A program made the position numbers and the translations under genes. The notes below the pieces were generated by a model. The model did no database searches. It had not been told where the DNA came from and saw nothing but the letters and a program-made list of their open reading frames with translations. 64,000 nt of DNA from Yamagishiella unicocca (lineage: Eukaryota; Chlorophyta; Chlorophyceae; Chlamydomonadales; Volvocaceae): the NCBI GenBank assembly GCA_003116995.1, contig BDSL01000005.1, forward strand, positions 1,500,001 through 1,564,000. Direction: 5' to 3'. Within the stretch, counting starts at the first letter, position 1. The number at the start of each line of letters is the position of its first letter. Shown here one piece after another: positions 22,798 through 34,387 of this stretch.

Positions 22798-25616
22798 GTG
22801 GCGCCGACGATGAGGGTAGGTGACCCGCCGTTGCCTATGCAGCCCAAACCGTCGCTGCCGGCACCTTCCGCCCAAGTGCCGCTTCCAATCGCATCTCATC
22901 GCATTACTTGGTTGCCCCCCCTCCCCCGACCGATACATCCACGAGAGCATCTCATGCGGCTCCCTCCGCCGCCTAAATGCACTTCCATCTGCCATTACAA
23001 CCTCGTTTCCCAATCCCACCAACGGCATACCCTCCGCTGCCTGCTCCCCCTGCCGTCAATTGATCCATACCGTACACTGTCAGCAGGTCTAGGGCCGTCC
23101 ACCTCTGGCCGGATCCATCGCGCCAGCAGCGGCGGTGCTGCCGCCGCCAGCGGCGCTGGCACTCGCTCGTCGTGCCCCGCCGCCGCCACTCATTGCCGTA
23201 GGGGCGAAGCAGGCGCCTCCTCCTCCTGGTCATGGGCGCTGCAGGCGGCCTCGAATGACCCGGTTGCGGATTGGGCGGCCCGGCCAGGCTGCAGCGGGAG
23301 AGGCTGGCGGGGGCGGCGGCAGCAGCAAGGGGGACCGGGTGCCGACGGCGGCGGCGGCAGTGGCGGCTTCAGCAGGGCGATGCTGCTGGCGAGCCTTTCG
23401 ACTTCGGCAGTAGCAGCGTCAGGAGCCAGCGGGAGCTGGTTACGGAGCAGCGGGGGCGGCGCCGTCAGCGGCAGCGGTGCCGGAGCCGGAGCCGCCCTCC
23501 GCCATGGCTTCCACCTGCCGCAGTAAGAACCACCACAATCAACAGATCGGCCTAGCCTCCTAGCCCAGCCTGGCCTAGCCTCCTAGCCTTTGGCAGCGCA
23601 AAATCCTAGCCATTATTCATCGCCCACCAAGCCCCGGCCTCCCGCGACTCCTGTACGCCTGTCCTCCCGCTGACTGGCCCCCTGACCCGCTGGCCCGCTG
23701 CCCCCCCTGACATCTCCACCTCCCCAGGCTTAGCATCATGCGGCTGCCCGGCCCTCCCTCCTTCGCTGCGGATCAGGCCCAGGCGGAGGAGCTGCTGGAC
23801 TACCACACGGCCAAGCACGGGGTGGGGTCGGGAGGTGGGGTCGGGGGTGGAGGGGGGAGAGGGGGCCAGCTGGGTGGGCGGCACGGAGGGTGGGGAGGAA
23901 ACGGGGGAAGGGCAGCGAGGGAGGGGGGGCGGCGAGCACTTGGCGACTCATGGGATTTTCAGTTGGGGCTCGAAGAGGTTAGGTTAGGGCAGACTGTGGA
24001 ATTCATTTCCTCATTCCCGAGGTATCATTAGCTGTACGCCGTCAATACGGCCGCCAACCAACCCCTCAACCGCCAACCAACCCTTCAACCGCCAACCAAC
24101 CCTCAACCGCCACGCGAATGGCCTCTTCCCCTCGCCAGGGTTTTCCGCGCCCCTGCCCACGCTGCCAGTCGGCTGAGTTCATGTTGCGGCGGGCGGGCGG
24201 CGCGGACGGCGACGCCGCCTCCCCTGGAGTGGTGGAGTGGAGCAGCCGGCCGCTGCGCTGCGAGGCGTGCGGCTCGTGGGTGCACCTGGGGTGTGCGGGG
24301 GTGGGGCTGGTGGAGCAGGTGCCCCCGCAGCCGTGGTTCCACTGCAGGGCGTGCAGGTGCGCGAGGGCGGGCTGTGGGGCGGCAGCTCGACATGGCAGCT
24401 AGACATGGAGGGGCATGGCAGGGGCATGATGACGGGGTAGCGTTCCGTTACCTATCAGCCCCGGGTGAGGCTTGACTTCATCAGCCAGCAACTTCCTCCC
24501 CCACCCCCAACCCAACCCCAACCCCAACCTCCCCTCCCGCATCACTCCAGGGAGACCTTTCTTCGCATGGAGGGCGCGGCGCAGCGCAACCCGCACCCCT
24601 CCAGCGCCTCCCCCACCCACAGCCTCTACCTGCTCACCCCCGCCGACCTAGCCGTCAGCCAGGGAGGCGCCGGACCCGCCCGCTCCCGAGGACCTGCTCT
24701 CGCCGTACTGCCGCTGCTGGCCCAGGGCTTCAACCCGGAAGCCATCCAGGGCTTTGGCCAGGTGTGTTGGTTCACATCTAAGCCACGAGATCCCCACGGG
24801 AACGTTTGTGTAAGCAGATGAGCAGCAGGTAAACAGCTCAACAGATGAGCAGCTGGGCGAGTGGGCTGTAACCTAAACGGACCTGTTTCCGCGGGTTCCG
24901 CGGCTCACGCACCCTCCTCAATGCACTCCACCGCACCTCCGTTCCGTGTCCACTTCGGTGCACCCGCAGCCTGCCCGCGAGTACGACGGCGGCAAGTACA
25001 GTGCCGTACTAGTGCACCGCGGCCAGCCCGTCGCCGCCGCCACCTTCAACGTGTTCGGCTCCGAAGCCCAGTTGTGCATGCTGGCCACGGCGGTGCAGCA
25101 CAGGCTCAAAGGCAACGGCTCGGCGCTGGTGGCCGACCTGGAGGTAGGCTGCATTCCATGACCGACGATGAGTGATGCCGGGTCTCTATGGCTATTTGGG
25201 TATATGTTTCCATGCTTCAGTCCCACACACCCAAAACCCTGAAGATACTAAACCTCCCCTCCACCTGCCGGAACCCACCCACTCCCCGTTTTTCCCCAGA
25301 CGTTCTTCTAGTTTTTACACGTACACGGGTTTCCCTCCCAACCCCTGGTTTCTACGTTCCCCCCACCCACGCGGACAGCTACACTTCCCATGTCGAGTAA
25401 GCGGTTCATTTTTGTACCCGCCACCCCACCCCGCAGGCGGCGCTTGCGGCCCTGGGCGTGTCCCGGCTGCTGGTGCAGGCTCGCGGAGTGGCGCTGCCGC
25501 TGTGGGTCAGCCGGCTGGGTTACTCGCTGGTGGACCCGCGGGAGGCGGGGGAGCTGCACCGCCGCCTGCCCATAGCCTACTACGATTGCGCGGTGCTGGA
25601 GAAGCAGCTGCAGTAG
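22798..25616 (+). CDS. PHD-finger and GNAT acetyltransferase protein (plant IDM1-like)
   Basis: Six exons: 22798-23522, 23728-23821, 24139-24356, 24551-24761, 24970-25143, 25437-25616; 1602 nt, 533 aa, all phases consistent. The first 240 residues are Pro/Ser/Gly-rich, so the 5' end is the least certain part. Residues about 274-346 form a complete C4HC3 PHD finger: CPRC, then RCEACGSWVHLGC, then WFHCRAC. Residues about 417-533 form a GNAT fold: YDGGKYSAVLVHRGQPVAAA, an acetyl-CoA loop HRLKGNGSALV (R-x-x-G-x-G), then WVSRLGYSLVD. PHD plus this GNAT order is that of plant nuclear acetyltransferases such as IDM1/ROS4, which acetylate histone H3 and counter DNA methylation. Histone reading and acetylation are inferred from that family. 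Confidence 0.8.
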
Positions 25617-27663
25617 CAGGGGAAGCGGCGGCAGAAGGGGCAGCAGCAGGACGGCGGCCGTGGGGGGCGTGAGGCCTAGTACGGCAGCAGCAGGGGCTGT
25701 AGTACGGCGGAGGCAGGACCTGTAGTACGGCAGCAGCACCACGGGCTGTAGCACGGCAGCAGCAGTGAAGAAAGGCGTACGTGACATGGGAGCAGCGGCG
25801 GAAGGACGACGGCGTGCGTTTTCGGGCTGGGGAATTTTGAGGGGCGCCAGGGTGGGTCCATCTTGAGATGTGGGTGGCCAAAGGTTGGAAGGGCGTGCGG
25901 GGGAGGTTGACGAAGATAATACTCCAGGGGCGGCGCGGTGTGTTATGCTAAAACAATTGCTTCCGGCCACGCCATACGACTGAACCCGTATGTACGAGAT
26001 GTTACCGATATTACGGTACCATAAAAGAGTGAAGTGCTCCTCCGGGCAACCCGGGCAACCGCCCCCCCCCCAAGCCCTTGCAATCGTAACGACTTTCGCT
26101 TGCGGAACTTACTAACGTACGTACATTACTACAAGGTACAACATCTGCCGAAGCTTTGGGGCCACCGGCTTCTAGCTCGTCAAAGTACGCGAGGCTCATG
26201 CCATAGTACGTACGACGCTATGACGCTCGTACGACGCTGGCCCCTCCTATTACAACGACCAACCACCTCAGTAAGCCAGCCGTGCCTAATGCTCAATACC
26301 CGTTACCATGCCTTGGGAGCCAACCGTTATCCACCACGGCAGGCCGCCACTGCTCCCCTCCCTCGTAGCCCTCGCGCCCACGCCCACCGCTTCCATGGCA
26401 GGCCTGCCCACAAACCCAGCATAGGAAGAATGGACCACAGCCAGGGCCAGCGGCCCGCAAATGCAGTTCACGTCGACAGCCGGCTACCAGCTACCAGCCA
26501 GCTACGCTGCTGGTAACTGGCTTGCAGGCACCGACCTTGCTGGCCGCTGACACCGCACATCACCGCGTCTCCGGTGCAGTCCCATCACCACACCGCTACA
26601 AGACCGTCGCCCTCCCCGTACGAACGAACGAGCCATGTTATTCGCTCCGCCCCTCGAGCCTCATGTCCATGTGGGAAAGGACCGCTGGAATACGAAGAGG
26701 AAGGGAGCCATGAATTCCAGGACGGATCCGTCCTGGGCCCGAATATGATGCCCGCCGATACGCAACACCGTGCACGGGAACAGGAACAGTCAGCCTCCAC
26801 ATGACGCTGCTCCGCCGCCGCACAGATAGGAATTTAGGATGGACGCCTTCGTGGTCGGCCGGCCCGGCCCGCTTTGCACGGGCTAGGACGACTCCATGAC
26901 GCCAGCATTAATGACGCCAGCACAAAGGCTTACTTCCAGCAGCCAATCTCCGTGGAAGGAAGGCATCGGCTGTCTGAAACGCGCACACCGCACCTCCAAT
27001 CCCCCCCGCGCGCGCGCGTGTGTGCCGACGGCGCTGCGACTCTCTCGCCCAGCACGAGACACGTCTAAGGAGCCATGCCGACACGGTACTCCCGACCGGA
27101 CCCACCCGACCGGGGGAGCTCGCCGCCCCGGACCACCTCAATCGCAAGCCGGTGCTCTTCTGATCCGCCGCCTCCGTCCCCGCGGCGCCGCAATCACGGA
27201 AACGCGCGCGCCCTAGCGCGCCCCGCCACAGGCCATGTATAGCAGCTCCAGCGCCACTGCCCCCGCAGCCGGCCCACAGCCCACCATCCCACCAGCCGCG
27301 GGACGGGCCCTGGAAGTGGAAACGAGGAGAAGCCTCCATTGCGGGGCGAGCCGAGCCGAGCTGCTGCGCTGCGCTGCCTTTCACGCCCACTCTCATCCCA
27401 CTGCCTTCCCTCCGTCAGGCCCTCCCTTCAATTCCTCAATAATTCCTCCACAATTTCTCCAGAAGTCCTCCCCAATTCCTCTCCAATTCATCCCACATAC
27501 AGATACACCAACCCAGTCGTGTGCGAAGCTTTCCGGCCCCGCCAAATGTTCAATACAGCCTCGCGCAATACCCGCCCTCGCCTCGCGGCCCCTGCTCCCG
27601 CACCCGCGCCCACCCTTCTTCCGCTGCCCCAGCGGACCCACCTCGTCCCATCATCATCACCAT

Positions 27664-28024
27664 CACAGCCCAGCCCCCCCCCATGCCGCCTCCCGGACCC
27701 CTTGCTCCCCACCTTGTCCACCATCACAGCCCAGCCCCCCCCATGCCGCCTCCCGGACCCCTTGCTCCCCACCTTGTCCACCATCACAGCCCAGCCCCCC
27801 CCATGCCGCCTCCCGGACCCCTTGCTCCCCACCTTGTCCACCATCACAGCCCAGCCCCCCCCCATGCCGCCTCCCGGACCCCTTGCTCCCCACCTTGTCC
27901 ACCATCACAGCCCAGCCCCCCCCCATGCCGCCTCCCGGACCCCTTGCTCCCCACCTTGTCCACCATCACAGCCCAGCCCCCCCCATGCCGCCTCCCGGAC
28001 CCCTTGCTCCCCACCTTGTCCACC
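27664..28024. repeat. 60-61 bp minisatellite, six copies
   Basis: Six almost identical head-to-tail units run through this segment. Each contains ATGCCGCCTCCCGGACCCC and CACCTTGTCCACCATCACAG. Copies differ mainly in the length of one C-run (7 or 8), which is why the unit is 60 or 61 bp. The array is open in several frames on both strands without indicating a gene. Confidence 0.9.
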
Positions 28025-28404
28025 ACCACACCCGCCTCATCCGCTCCGCCTGGCCCCACTTTGCCGCTGACCGGCACCCACAATTCCCCCCTCCCTCGAG
28101 CACTCGGCTTCCTAGCCCACGTGCTTCCCTCAGCCCCTCGAGCCCTCACGCCCGTCAAGCGCACTCAGCCGCTACATGCCGGTGCCGCCGACGCAGACGG
28201 CTTCGGCGGCTACCAAGTGCTGCACTTCCGTGCCGCTCCCACCCACTCAGCGCACTGGCTGGAGATTCAGAAGAGCAGCGCAATGATACATGCGGGTCCA
28301 GGTTTCCGCCCTCCGAGGTCGGGCCCTAGCCCTGACGCGCCGGGCACTGAGCGCCGACAGGAATGTACACCCCCAGGGGACCATCCGTGGGTTTGTCGGC
28401 CGTG

Positions 28405-28487
28405 GATTCACGGATAAAACGTACCCCCCAGGAGACCAGCCCCCGGATTCACGGATAAAACGTACCCCCCAGGAGACCAGCCCCCGG
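28405..28487. repeat. 41-bp direct repeat, two copies
   Basis: The unit around GGATTCACGGATAAAACGTA is followed by an almost identical second copy. A related sequence (GTCGGCCGTGGATTTGCGGA) recurs at about 30672 in a Qng1 intron, which suggests a dispersed element. Confidence 0.6.
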
Positions 28488-28676
28488 GCCTCTCCTGTGC
28501 GTCCACCTGACATCGCCGGGGATCACCACGGTCGCCGCTGCTGTCGCTGCTGTCGCTGCTGTCGCTGCTGCCGCTGCTGCCGCTGCTGGCATGTGTGAAG
28601 CCCATCAGCGCCGCCACCGGCGGCGGCGGCCAGCCCCCGGATAGTGGGGCCCGAGGATGGCCGGCGGGAGGGCGTG

Positions 28677-31600
28677 CTAGTAGAAGATGGTGAGCGTGCG
28701 GTGGTGCGGCGGGTGGTTCTTCCGCTCCCTCTCGCCGATATCCCACAGCCACCAGTCCAGCTGGATGGCGTGCGGCAGCACGGCTCCGGGGGTGCCTGAT
28801 TAGGATACCGGGGGGAAGGGGCCGAGTGTAGGCAGGGTGCAGGATGGCGCTGTGCGCAGGGAGGGATGCCGCTCGAACGGGACAAACAGACGGAGGTGAC
28901 CGGTGGGATTTCGGGGCAGCTGGTGAAGGCGAGAGCGGCGGCATCGTGTCGTGTTGGGGATTTCGTTCCCGGACATGGTATGCGGGGAGAGGGCATGCAG
29001 CGTAAAGCGACCGTAGACCCGCAGCCCGCCAGCCACGGCGCACGGGCTACCTGCTCGCCAATAACCACACGGCCGGCCTGTTACCTCGCCGCACGCCTCA
29101 CCACCCTCTCCACCCTCCAAGCACCCACCCACACAGTCGACCCATCCACCCTCTCTACCCTCCAAGCACCCACCCACACAGTCCACCCACCTACTCCACC
29201 CTCTGCCCACCCTGTCTAGCCTCCAAGCACCCACCCAGTCCATCCACCCGCGCACCTCGGAACTTGGCCGCGATGGCCTCCCGCAGCCGCTCCACGGCGA
29301 CCACCGTGCAGCTCCGGATCTCCAGCTCCTCCTCGCTGCCCGCCGGGATCACATCTTTCCGGGCAATCTGGTGGTGCCGTGGCGGTGGCGGGCGGAAAGC
29401 CGGCGGAAAAGGGAGTGACGATAGGGCTCACTCCCCCAGCCACCCATAAGACCCAGAAGACCCAGAAGGCCCCCAGCGGGTAGCCACACGCCGTGGTCAT
29501 GAATTAGGCAACCAGCATCGTGAGCCTCGAGCATCCAGCTGCCTAGCCCCACGCATTAGCTGCCTAGCCCCACACGCTACCTTCCGGCTGCACCTGGCCC
29601 GCCAGCCAGTCCCCCCGGGGAGCAAGTGCGCCTCCCCCGCCGTACCCCCTGTCGTACCTTGGCGTCAAGCTGCTCGCTGTACGACATTATTCCCATGGTC
29701 TTGAGCACCACCGGCACCCGGTAGTCGGCGAACATGGTGAGCTGGTCGATGTCCTGAGGGGTGGAAGGGGGGAGGACGGGCGGGGCAGTGGAGGGACAGA
29801 TAGTGGTGGTGGAGGTACTGTTTTTTGTTATCAATGCCAAACATCGGAGGAGAGTCGGAAGATGCAGGTGAGCATGGAGGGGCCCGGGGGGTGGTGGTGG
29901 TGGTGGTGGGTGTTACGAATCGCCGGTTGGGGGTGTTGGTGAGGGTGGTGCGGGTCGCCGGTTGGGCGGCGCATTGGGAGGTAGGGTGAGGGTCCGGGCG
30001 GGCACTCACCCAGAATGTGCCGAGCCCCTCGCCTTGGAACGCGCCGTACACATCGCCCACGAAGATTTGGGCGCGCTTGTACAGGAATACTTGCTGGCCT
30101 GGGGGCCCGGGGGGGGAAGGGGGTTGGGGAGGTGGTTGACCACAAGTTGGGTGATCCTGTTTAGGACACTATGTATGGCAATGTTCTAGTGAGAAGAAAT
30201 CCGATACAAGAAACGGTTGGGAGGTCACAGCGAGACAGGGGACGAGGCCAGGGTTGAGGGGATGCATTCCCACTGTACGCATTTCGCTTAGATACCTCTT
30301 TCAGGGACGGATCCTATGGCCAACTTTATGCGTGCTGGGAGGGTGTTGAGTGCAGGAGGCCCAGTTGGCCCAGGCCAATGTGCGTATTGGCCTAATTAGG
30401 CATTAGCCAGCCCGCTCTTCCGGAACTAAAATATTCGGCTGCAGGCCTCCTGCGCTGCCACGGCATTGAGCACAATGAGCCACCCCACCCACCCCAGTCG
30501 CGTTATCGGTTCTGTTATTGTAACCCACCCCACGCCCCGCACACCCCGTTGCGTTGCTGCCTCCGTACCCCGGTTGCGGCCCCTCCGCCACCCAACCAGC
30601 ATGCACCAAGGACCCACCACCACCCGCCGGCTACATATTCTTGGACCACCCTTTCATCACCTTCCGTTTGTCGGCCGTGGATTTGCGGATAAGATACCTT
30701 CCCCCCCCGGCGCAGCCAACCGACCCACCGACCCACCCAGCCCCAGCCAATCCGCCCAACCACCCAGCCAACCCGCCCTGAGCCGACCCACCGACCCATA
30801 CAGCCAACCCACCCTTATAGATTGCGTGGTCACGGAAGCCGGGGAACAGCTGCGCCACGATCTGCATCAAAGCCAGCGCCGATCCGCCTGCCGGGTTGTA
30901 CGACAGCAAGACCGGGAGATGGGAGATAGGGGAGGCGATGACAGCTATGGCGGGGCGCTAGGACCCCTCCCCACCTGCCACAACTGGTGTGGTCACATGT
31001 CGTAACCAACCCACCATTAAATCAAAACCAGATCTCCCTACTAACCTGACCCCGACCCAGATCCCCTGCCAATCTGAGGCCGACCCAGAATCCCTGCCAA
31101 TCTAAGCCCGACCCAGATCCCCTGCCAATCTGACCCCGACCCAGATCCCCTGCCAACCTGAGCCCGACCCAGATCCCCTGCCAATCTGACCCCGACCCAG
31201 ATCCCCTGCCAATCTGAGCCCGACCCAGATCCCCTGCCAATCTGACCCCGACCCAGATCCCCTGCCAACCTGAGCCCGACCCAGATCCCCTGCCAACCTG
31301 AGCCCGACCCAGATCCCCTGCCAACCTGAGCCCGACCCAGATCCCCTGCCAATCTGAGCCCGACCCAGATCCCCTGCCAATCTGACCCCGACCCAGATCC
31401 CCTGCCAATCTGACCCCGACCCAGATCCCCTGCCAACCTGAGCCCGACCCAGATCCCCTGCCAATCTGAGCCCGACCCAGATCCCCTGCCAATCTGAGCC
31501 CGACCCAGATCCCCTGCCAACCTGAGCCCGACCCAGATTCCCTGCCAACCTGAGCCCGACCCAGATTCCCTGCCAACCTGAGCCCGACCCAGATTCCCTG

Positions 31601-33221
31601 CCAACCTGAGCCCGACCCAGATGCACCGCGCAGAACCCAAACCAGTCTCACCTGCCGCCTCCACCATCTTGACCGCCTGACCGTTGAAGTGCTGCATGAG
31701 CCCCGAGCCCACCTGCGCAGCCAGGCAGCGAGCAGCGGAACTATGCACCAGCAGGGGAACTAGGCAGCCAGGTAGCCAGCAGTGGAACTAGCCTCCCTCC
31801 TCGGCATGAGAACGCCGCGGTGGCAAACTAGGCAACCCGCACATGCACACTGCGCCGGCATTTCCAACACCCAGCTGGCTAGGAATGCACCACATGCCCC
31901 CCTCCAATTTATACACCCGTACAACCCGAGAATGGTGGCCCGCACACCCGGTCGCGGCGTTTGCCCACCGGCTGGCTGACGCCTGTGTGCACAACTTGAA
32001 GATCCGGCCAAGCAGGGGGCGCTCCTGGGCATACTTCTCCGTCGTACAAGTTTGCGAAACCAAGCGGCCCCTGTCCCGCCCTCTCCCTCGACGCTCCCTT
32101 GGCACAAGCCCCAGCCTGTGTACCCAGCGGCGCTACGCCAGCCCACATGCCGGCTGCGCTTCGCCGCGCCCGCCCGCCCCCCAGCACCCCACCACCGCTG
32201 CACACCAACGCGCCTGCCCTCCGCCTGCTCACCTCCCGCAGCAACCTCGCCCGCCCCCAGCACCCCACCGCCGCTGCGCTCCAACGCGCCTGCCCTCCGC
32301 CTGCTCACCTCCCGCAGCAACCTCGCCCGCTCCTCCTGCAGCGGCACCGGCTTGCTCCAGCCGAGCAGCCCCTGCACGTCCTCCCCGGTCATCCACAGCA
32401 GCTTGTCCGCATCTAGCGCGGTGGGGTCGGCCTCCAGGGCGGCCTGGCGCCACCGGGGAATTACGGATGGGGGAGACAGACAGTGGAGTGTGGGGAAAAG
32501 GGGGGGTATGCTATGATATGATGCGGAGAGAAGGGGAAAGCCGGGGAGGAAACCCTTCCCCTACCCACAAACTTGACGCTTGAGTAGGCGCATTCCACGC
32601 ACCTTGATCCCGGTCGACAGCTGTTCGTACTCGAGCCCGTCATCTGCTTGGGTTGTGCGCAGGGGTTGTGAGGAAGCAACACGGGGAATTCAGCAGCCAG
32701 CAAGGTCGTGCAGCAACGAGGGCCCGCATCGGGCGTGGGTACACGCAGCAGGCAGGGCCTGCAAGCTGTGAAGGATCCGATCTCACCTGGCCAGAAGCAG
32801 AAGTTCAGGGCGTCCACGACCAGAAGGTACTGCACTGTCAGCGGCCCTCCGTCGACGTAGTGGATTTCTGCGATTGTTAAGGGGGACCGGGTGCTCAGGC
32901 GAAACCTTCCGTAAACATCGCGCCAGTAGCTCACTTGGCCCAGTTGCGTATCGCAGCGACAAAATAGCCTGAGGACCGTCCGCCGCCCTTCCCCCATGCG
33001 GTACATGCCCGAACGCTTTTAAGGCGGACGTAGACTAATGCTGCAAGCGCACCAGTATTGTATGCTCTCGGTGACACGAGCTCATTCAATTTCTCGATGG
33101 AGAGCTCATCCACAACCTTGTTAATAGCTGCAGGGGCGGCGATTGGGGCCCGCAAACTCAAATCATGGAAGGATCCAAAGCCAGATATCGTGTCGAAATA
33201 TGAAGTCAAGATGCTGAGCAA
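28677..33221 (-). CDS. Queuosine salvage protein Qng1 (DUF2419); 5' end unresolved
   Basis: Ten phase-consistent minus-strand exons: 33221(or earlier)-33053, 32867-32787, 32643-32603, 32443-32309, 31712-31652, 30887-30813, 30098-30010, 29753-29658, 29367-29256, 28795-28677. They encode about 325 aa (human Qng1 is about 340). Diagnostic segments in order: EIHYVDGGPLTVQYLLVVDA with LNFCFWP, GEDVQGLLGWSKPVPLQEER, FPGFRDHAIYKG, VFLYKRAQIFVGDVYGAF, DIDQLTMFADYRVPVVL, EELEIRSCTVVAVE, LDWWLWDIG and HHRTLTIFY at the C-terminus. The family hydrolyses queuosine 5'-phosphate to release queuine for tRNA anticodon modification. The third exon is only 41 nt. No ATG is found in frame upstream to a stop near 33366, so a further 5' exon is needed. 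Confidence 0.88.
31030..31622. repeat. 30-bp minisatellite, about 19 copies, in a Qng1 intron
   Basis: The unit is about 30 bp (CAGATCCCCTGCCAATCTGA followed by a short variable part ending CGACC). Variants differ at AAT/AAC and at GCCC/CCCC. The array occupies most of the intron between the 61-nt and 75-nt exons and gives long spurious frames on the minus strand. Confidence 0.9.
32180..32328. repeat. 76-bp tandem duplication across a Qng1 splice donor
   Basis: The last 20 or so coding bases of the exon 32443-32309, its GTGAGC donor and the first part of the intron are repeated 76 bp further into the intron. A second identical donor context therefore exists with the exon ending at 32233. Only the outer donor (32309) keeps the downstream frame. 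Confidence 0.75.
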
Positions 33222-33369
33222 TAGCCCTGCGGTAACAAGCTCTTCAATGAAAACGGACCTTTCTGCGATATTTCCACGTGTGCAGCCCGATCCGCGACAT
33301 GCTGTGCTGATGTCTTCACAATATTTACGGTTGGCTCTAGAGAACTTGTTAGGAGCCTGCAGCTTTTAA

Positions 33370-34387
33370 AACGGTTGCGAATGCCGCCATCAGGTTCGGC
33401 CGGGGACTCATCCTACCCCAAACGGCTAAGCTATCAGGCAGGACTCCCTAGGAAACGCATGCGGGTGCAGCTGCGTAGTTTACCATGGCAAGGGCGCTGA
33501 GTTTTCCAGCAAATCGCCAGACAGTATCAAGTCTCTCATTGCAACGGCGCGCCCATGCAGATGGGGAGGTTCAAATTCCACCAACAGTGCGATGTGGGTA
33601 CGTTAGGCGATGATGGCTCACCTGACTAACCCCAGTGCGCTGCGGCGTACGACATATTTATCGCGTACTCTTTTCACGGCAGCGAGATTGAAATTTTGCC
33701 GATGCTGGATCGGGGGTCGTCAATTGAAATTATAACCTTGGTTCCGGGTTGCGCTTCATATACCAAAGCGCCATGGCAGCATCGGCATATCGGCCGGGCC
33801 AAGACGATGCCCGAGACGCTAATGCAGTCATCAGCTGCTGGATACTCTTCCGGACCCCATGCGCTATCGCTTACAAAATCCCTCCCGAAACGCTTGGCCA
33901 ACAGCGCCACTACCACCACCACCACCCCCAGCCATAACGGTGCCTGACACAGCTAGTCCCCCAAACGGCGCCCGGAAGCGCCGGAGCCTCCTGCCTTGCG
34001 CCTTGGATCCCGCCCACAGCGCGCAGTCACTCAGCAGCTCTGGGCGACAGACCAGGATTGTGAGAAGGAAACCGCGAAAGCCGCAATCGGTGCTTAGCTC
34101 GCAGCTTCGGCACCACATCCAGGCCAGGGGCGACAACAACCAAAACGAGGCGAGCTGCCGGCGGGACCTTTGCTCCAACCCAACGGCCCTGCGTCAGGCG
34201 AAATGCCCATATTGTTCTTGGGCTACACACGTCTATAGCGGCGGCAGCCCTGCAGGAATCCCTCCAGCTGCAGGCTGTTGCATCAAGGCTAATTTAGCCC
34301 AGTTCGCAGCTACCCGCCACGTACCTCAACCAAGCCCAATTTCACTTAGCTCGGCAGGGCCAGAGTAGGTAGACGAGGCAACGGTGG
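33370..34387. promoter_or_regulatory. Divergent upstream region, Qng1 / tandem PRMT gene
   Basis: About 1 kb separates the partly resolved Qng1 5' end (minus) and the ATG at 34388 (plus). It should contain both promoters and probably the missing first Qng1 exon. Nothing in it shows a recognisable domain. Confidence 0.35.

Larger units (their letters stand above)
25617..28676. other. Convergent intergenic region with minisatellites
   Basis: It holds the 3' UTRs of the PHD-GNAT and Qng1 genes. A short tandem array (TGTAGTACGGCAGCAGCAG-like, about four units) lies at 25672-25770. A 60-bp minisatellite lies at 27664-28024. I see no exon with a recognisable domain between 25.8 and 28.6 kb; the open frames there are minisatellite translations. 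Confidence 0.5.

Noticed and set aside
27235..28417. Several overlapping frames with 20-residue repeats (PPGPLAPHLVHHHSPA type)
   Set aside because: Translations of the 60-bp minisatellite in different frames and strands; no start context or domain.
31022..31748. Three minus-strand frames with GSGWQGIWVGLRLAGDLGRA-type repeats
   Set aside because: The 30-bp minisatellite inside a Qng1 intron is open in all three frames.
33540..33600. tRNA-like B-box GGTTCAAATTCC
   Set aside because: The flanking bases do not form a five-pair T stem and no acceptor or anticodon arm can be drawn.
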